DNA of 37,028 nt from a virus: positions 1 to 37,028 of IMG/VR virus record IMGVR_UViG_3300030104_006867. One strand, given 5' to 3'. Under the pieces are notes generated by a model that was not told where the DNA came from, did not search any database, and saw nothing but the letters and a program-made list of their open reading frames with translations. The position numbers and the translations under genes are program-made. Shown here in pieces: positions 34,145 to 37,028 of the stretch. The first letter of the stretch is position 1, and each line of letters begins with the position of its first letter.

Positions 34145-34173
34145 ATACTAACACATGTATATTATATAGTCAA
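34145..34173 (-). promoter_or_regulatory. Possible sigma70-type promoter
   Basis: TTGACT (34173-34168), 17-bp spacer, TAGTAT (34150-34145): five of six and four of six consensus bases. It lies in the gap between the 81-aa and 52-aa genes and would start a leader of about 60 nt that contains repeat copy B. Confidence 0.45.
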
Positions 34174-34184
34174 GTAGTTATGTA

Positions 34185-34430
34185 TCAGTCGATACCTTTT
34201 AGGGGTTTTCCTTTTGGATCAAGCAAAGATGCTTGAAATAAATTTGATTTTCTGAGTTTATTAATTTTTTTATACTCTTTAACAAGTTTGTTTACCTCCT
34301 CTTTTGAAATATTTGCTATGAGTTCCTCTCCCTTAAACCCCTTTCCCTTTTTTTCAATAAATTCATTTATGTTATTTTGAATCTCACCCTCTATGATATC
34401 ATGAATTTGTTTTTCAATTTCATCAGTCAT
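34185..34430 (-). CDS. Small charged helical hypothetical protein (81 aa)
   Basis: Not recognised. Acidic N-terminal helix (TDEIEKQIHDIIEGEIQNNI), a Lys-rich middle part (EEVNKLVKEYKKINKLRKS) and a short basic end LLDPKGKPLKGID. It could be a DNA- or RNA-contacting helix-rich protein. The ATG overlaps the 3' end of the 110-aa gene by 8 nt, so probably coupled. Confidence 0.6.
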   Translation of the reverse strand: MTDEIEKQIHDIIEGEIQNNINEFIEKKGKGFKGEELIANISKEEVNKLVKEYKKINKLRKSNLFQASLLDPKGKPLKGID

Positions 34431-34755
34431 TGTCTCTTAACCTCCTTTTTCTTTTCTTTCTTTCAGGTGGTTTTAAATTCCACATACCAGGACTAACTGT
34501 GCCAGAACCATAATCAATCGCTTTCACTGAATTTGGCCCATAAATGTCGTAATACCTATCAAAGACATTAACTGCCTTAGCAGCACGAGTCACATCTAAA
34601 CACTCTTGTCCTTCATAAACATATCTTACTAAAAAGGCATCAGTTGGAAAAGATTTGTCATCTGCTTTTTCCTTTGTTGTTCTTTCTAAAATCACATGAC
34701 ACTGATACTCTTCCGTTTTTTTTACCGAAGGTGCTTTGCCTACTGGTGCTGTCAT
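34423..34755 (-). CDS. Hypothetical protein with basic C-terminus (110 aa)
   Basis: The start at 34755 makes an ATGA overlap with the upstream DUF6433-like gene and is preferred to an upstream in-frame codon. Contains YQCHVILERTTKEKADDKSF, then FLVRYVYEGQECLDVTRAAK, and ends in a strongly basic tail (PPERKKRKRRLRDND), which could bind nucleic acid. Function unknown. Confidence 0.65.
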   Translation of the reverse strand: MTAPVGKAPSVKKTEEYQCHVILERTTKEKADDKSFPTDAFLVRYVYEGQECLDVTRAAKAVNVFDRYYDIYGPNSVKAIDYGSGTVSPGMWNLKPPERKKRKRRLRDND

Positions 34756-35243
34756 GAACGACCTCCCCACTGTATATCAGGATAAGATTGCCTTACTATA
34801 TCATAAGTTACAGAATACTTATCCTCAAGTGCTTTATCTTTTACTAAGACAAGAATTTTAGCCTCCTCTGGATGCAAACCCTCAAGCATTTGAATGAACA
34901 TAGTTTCTCTACGAAGAGCAGATAAACCATCATTACCACCTTTCACAAAATGATATAAGTTTTTCCATTCTCTACGCAGAGAGGTGTGATCAGTACCAAC
35001 GGGAACTTCATTTTCTTTATATGGAACATTACCCTCTGGTAACAGAGAGACAACCGTTTGATCAAAGTTCCATATAAGAATAGACTTTAGAGCATCACTT
35101 TCATACTCTTTTAAAATTTCTATTTTTTTTGCTTTGGTTCTCTGTTTGCTAACAAGTTCAAGAACCTCATGTGCAAAAGGATTAGGGGGAAGTTTAACCC
35201 TTGCCTTCTTCCTAGTCGTCGTCTTCTTCGTCGTTGATGTCAT
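34752..35243 (-). CDS. DUF6433-like protein (163 aa)
   Basis: After a Thr/Lys-rich start (MTSTTKKTTTRKKARVKLPP) the core reads NPFAHEVLELVSKQRTKAKK, LKEYESDALKSILIWNFDQT, VSLLPEGNVPY, and RRETMFIQMLEGLHPEEAKI. This is the pattern of a cyanophage family named DUF6433, function unknown. The ATG at 35243 is preferred over an upstream TTG. The first 32 bases overlap the end of the 78-aa membrane protein gene in another frame. Confidence 0.7.
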   Translation of the reverse strand: MTSTTKKTTTRKKARVKLPPNPFAHEVLELVSKQRTKAKKIEILKEYESDALKSILIWNFDQTVVSLLPEGNVPYKENEVPVGTDHTSLRREWKNLYHFVKGGNDGLSALRRETMFIQMLEGLHPEEAKILVLVKDKALEDKYSVTYDIVRQSYPDIQWGGRS

Positions 35244-35448
35244 AATGGTTTTCAATTCTTAGGGCTACAATTTCATCGGGAAGAACATTCCCATTGGAGT
35301 CAAACATCTCTGGATGAGAGTAGACTACTGGTGGAGTAGTTTCATATGAGTGTTGTCTTGCCATCCATCCTATCATACCTCCCACCAATAATGCAAGAAT
35401 AGACACGATTGTTGTAAGTGTCAATGTTACTACTAGTGTTTCTGACAT
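35212..35448 (-). CDS. Small single-pass membrane protein (78 aa)
   Basis: Residues about 5-29 form a transmembrane helix (VVTLTLTTIVSILALLVGGM). An ARQHSYETTPPVVYSHPEMF segment and an acidic tail (NDEEDDD) follow, probably cytoplasmic. A strong ribosome site GGAGGAG precedes the ATG. Small membrane proteins with the SHPEMFD-type segment recur in cyanophages; function unknown. Confidence 0.7.
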   Translation of the reverse strand: MSETLVVTLTLTTIVSILALLVGGMIGWMARQHSYETTPPVVYSHPEMFDSNGNVLPDEIVALRIENHYDINDEEDDD

Positions 35449-35468
35449 GGCACTCCTCCTAGAGATTG

Positions 35469-35675
35469 TTATTTTTTTCGGATGTCCAAGTAAAAATTAA
35501 AGTGAAATACAATTTCTCTATTCCAAAGAGCAATTAGATTTCCAAATTTTATCTGGAATGTTTTTGGTGGGTCTGGTTTCTTCCTCCTATTTCTAAGTAG
35601 TAATTCAACTCCACGATTAATTTCGGGTTTGTTTTTATTTAGAGACTTTTTTTCGTCTTCCAGGTTTTCGGTCAC
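35469..35675 (-). CDS. Small conserved cyanophage-type protein, GTG start (68 aa)
   Basis: The C-terminus KTFQIKFGNLIALWNREIVF followed by HFNFYLDIRKK is a pattern I associate with a conserved small cyanophage protein of unknown role. The start is judged to be GTG at 35675, because a perfect GGAGG (35687-35683) lies 7 nt upstream. An ATG at 35693 would put that site inside the gene. It overlaps the end of the 121-aa gene by 41 nt. Confidence 0.65.
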   Translation of the reverse strand: MTENLEDEKKSLNKNKPEINRGVELLLRNRRKKPDPPKTFQIKFGNLIALWNREIVFHFNFYLDIRKK

Positions 35676-36000
35676 GACTATACCTCCATGCATCTTCTAG
35701 TATACCGTACAAGTATGCTTTTATTTTTCTTGCTTGCGGCTTTGGTATGTGACCATATGCTTCACGTAATTGTTTGTGATCACTATCAGCACCACCCTTG
35801 ATATACTCTTCTAACTCTAACACCTGTTCTGATATTTCCGCAGCAGTAGAACTTTCGATGAAAGCGTCTATCTCAACCTTCTTTGTTTTACGATATTCTA
35901 AAAATTTATAAAATTTTAATTGCATTTTGCCATCAAACGCAAGTTCAATGGCATGTTCAATCATATCGTATACGTTTTCAAAATCGTCTATCTTTTTCAT
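35635..36000 (-). CDS. Hypothetical helical protein (121 aa)
   Basis: Not recognised. Helical pattern with DMIEHAIELAFDGKMQLKFY, an acidic central part, LREAYGHIPKPQARKIKAYL and a basic C-terminus (RDRKPGRRKKVSK). The basic end suggests nucleic-acid contact. The ATG shares a base with the glutaredoxin stop (TAATG). Confidence 0.6.
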   Translation of the reverse strand: MKKIDDFENVYDMIEHAIELAFDGKMQLKFYKFLEYRKTKKVEIDAFIESSTAAEISEQVLELEEYIKGGADSDHKQLREAYGHIPKPQARKIKAYLYGILEDAWRYSRDRKPGRRKKVSK

Positions 36001-36239
36001 TAGACTAATTTGTTCTCCTTTAGATACTTAACTGTTTCGGTGCATCCACCGATGTGTTGCATGTCATTTACTACAACTTGAGGGAAGGTAGATCCATTTC
36101 CAAATTTAGAATAGAATCCTGGCCTATCAAAGTCCCTATCAAGTTTATATATTACATGCTCCAACTTTGATAACTTTAACACCTGATCAACCTTATCGCA
36201 ATAAGGACAACCATTTTTAGAGTAAACAGTAAATCTCAT
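36000..36239 (-). CDS. Glutaredoxin (79 aa)
   Basis: Thioredoxin fold with the dithiol active site CPYC at residues 11-14, the cis-proline loop TFPQVVV (Pro53) and GGCTE at 64-68 for glutathione binding. Length is normal for a phage glutaredoxin. It reduces disulfides, for example in ribonucleotide reductase, using glutathione. No reductase gene is in this window. A third cysteine (Cys66) in GGCTE could affect redox behaviour. Located 16 nt after talC and coupled to the 121-aa gene. Confidence 0.88.
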   Translation of the reverse strand: MRFTVYSKNGCPYCDKVDQVLKLSKLEHVIYKLDRDFDRPGFYSKFGNGSTFPQVVVNDMQHIGGCTETVKYLKENKLV

Positions 36240-36255
36240 GTTTGTTATTCTCGTG

Positions 36256-36900
36256 TTAATTGTTTACGCTGTCCCAATCTTTTTGAAATAGATCAAGACC
36301 TTTATCAGTAAGCACATGATTATACATTTTCTCAAAAACAGTTGGAGGCATTGTCACAATATCAGATCCAACTGCAAATGATTTAGAGACACTTGAAACA
36401 TCTCTCAACGATGCTGCAAGAACTTTTGTGGTAACAATATGTTCTCTGTAAATAGAAGCAATCTCTGCCACTAGATTCACTCCACCAAAAGAATTGTCAT
36501 CAACCCTTCCAACAAAAGGAGAAACATAAGATGCACCTGCTTTAGCAGCCAGAATCGCCTGTGCTGCACTAAAAATCAAAGTGACATTAACTCTTATATT
36601 CTGTGATGCAAGATGCTTACAAACGCTTAAACCGTCAGGTGTGCAAGGAACTTTAATCGTGGCAGCATTTCCAAATTTTTTAGACAAACGCAACCCCTCA
36701 GATTTCATCTCCTCTGCATCACCTACAACTTCCATACTCACGTCAGTAATACCAGCATCAATCAACTCTTGATACACATCCTCTGGATTTCTACCACTCT
36801 TCATGATAAGAGTTGGGTTGGTAGTAATACCATCTATCAATCCAGTTTTAAAGTGTTTGATAATGACTTCAGTGTCAGCAGTATCTAAAAATATTTTCAT
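36256..36900 (-). CDS. talC: Transaldolase TalC (214 aa)
   Basis: Small transaldolase of the TalC/fructose-6-phosphate aldolase type: MKIFLDTAD start, DGITTNPTL (23-31), the Schiff-base lysine Lys83 in TIKVPCT, and the VTLIFSAAQA and SPFVGRVDD segments. Its length fits the family (about 215 aa). It belongs to the pentose phosphate pathway. In cyanophages it is thought, with CP12, to shift host carbon from the Calvin cycle to NADPH and ribose production. The ATG at 36900 gives the canonical start; a longer reading to 36948 would run into the upstream terminator. Confidence 0.94.
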   Translation of the reverse strand: MKIFLDTADTEVIIKHFKTGLIDGITTNPTLIMKSGRNPEDVYQELIDAGITDVSMEVVGDAEEMKSEGLRLSKKFGNAATIKVPCTPDGLSVCKHLASQNIRVNVTLIFSAAQAILAAKAGASYVSPFVGRVDDNSFGGVNLVAEIASIYREHIVTTKVLAASLRDVSSVSKSFAVGSDIVTMPPTVFEKMYNHVLTDKGLDLFQKDWDSVNN

Positions 36901-36930
36901 TAGAATGATGTAGTATAAAAAAGTATCTAT

Positions 36931-36962
36931 AAAAAAGAGACCCTTCACTTTGTGAGGGTCTC
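36931..36962 (-). terminator. Intrinsic terminator upstream of talC
   Basis: On the minus strand GAGACCCT, loop CACAAAGTGA, AGGGTCTC, then TTTTTT. It would end transcription of the gene to the right of the window, about 30 nt after that gene's stop. No convincing sigma70 promoter for talC was found in 36901-36930. Confidence 0.85.
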
Positions 36963-36990
36963 CATATTGTATCAGATTGTTTGAGTTTTA

Positions 36991-37028
36991 TCAACCTTTA
37001 AAGTGCATTACCTCTTGGTAATACTTCT
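36991..37028 (-). CDS. Possible C-terminal end of a gene cut by the window edge
   Basis: The frame ending in a TGA at 36991-36993 reads KYYQEVMHFKG. It is placed just before the terminator, where a gene end is expected. Too short to identify. Confidence 0.35.
   Translation of the reverse strand, partial: KYYQEVMHFKG

Noticed and set aside
34080-34154. N-terminal extension of the 52-aa protein to 77 aa
   Set aside because: Covers repeat copy B and the putative promoter; the shorter start fits the hydrophobic N-terminus.
36901-36930. Sigma70 promoter for talC (TATACT or TATAGA as -10)
   Set aside because: No acceptable -35 box at 16-18 bp; left uncalled.
1-37028. tRNA genes, CRISPR arrays, insertion sequences, integrase or attachment sites
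   Set aside because: None recognised on either strand; intergenic space is small and explained by promoters, terminators and short genes.

Overview
The window is a piece of a T4-like cyanophage genome, a tailed myovirus of marine picocyanobacteria. The evidence is a set of recognisable T4 core genes (gp4, gp26, gp48, gp53, gp32, gp33, gp59) in an AT-rich, tightly packed layout. These sit with genes typical of cyanophages: phoH, thyX, talC, a glutaredoxin, an MGME1-like exonuclease and small DUF1825, DUF4278 and DUF6433 proteins. I cannot tell from this window whether the host is Prochlorococcus or Synechococcus.

Layout. Bases 1-25818 are a minus-strand virion block, read from right to left. 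It starts with a tail-tube-fold protein, gp26, two large tape-measure-like proteins and a gp27-like hub protein. It continues with a small CP12-like protein, a giant gp5-like hub protein and a beta-helical spike-like protein, and ends with a series of tail-fibre or adhesin proteins (351, 537, 1962, 522 and 870 aa). Neighbouring genes usually overlap by 1-11 nt (TAATG or ATGA), which suggests translational coupling. Bases 25820-28787 are a plus-strand island (gp4, an unknown gene, gp48, gp53) with two perfect TATAAATA late promoters. Bases 28788-31596 are a minus-strand replication and late-transcription group (gp32, a DUF1825-like protein, gp59, gp33, exonuclease). Bases 31593-36900 are minus-strand metabolic and small early-type genes (phoH, thyX, many small conserved hypotheticals, glutaredoxin, talC), with sigma70-like promoters and two intrinsic terminators.

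How the genes work together. gp32, gp59 and the exonuclease serve replication and recombination. gp33 links the sliding clamp to late transcription from TATAAATA promoters, which serve the structural genes. ThyX, glutaredoxin, TalC and possibly the CP12-like protein would supply nucleotides and redirect host carbon flow.

Most notable observations: (1) a textbook -1 programmed frameshift signal at the end of gp26 (U UUU UUC, 6-nt spacer, 9-bp hairpin) that fuses gp26 to a 57-aa ORF just before the tape-measure gene, as in lambda G/GT; (2) an 89-aa His-rich protein within the baseplate genes that ends in a CP12-type GAPDH-binding tail; (3) two cupredoxin-like domains with complete type-1 copper ligand sets inside virion proteins; (4) a sigma70 promoter whose -35 box lies in the loop of the preceding terminator; (5) a 27-nt repeated element in front of two small early genes; (6) a free-standing copy of a tail-fibre C-terminal domain. 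All assignments come from reading the sequence; no database search was run.
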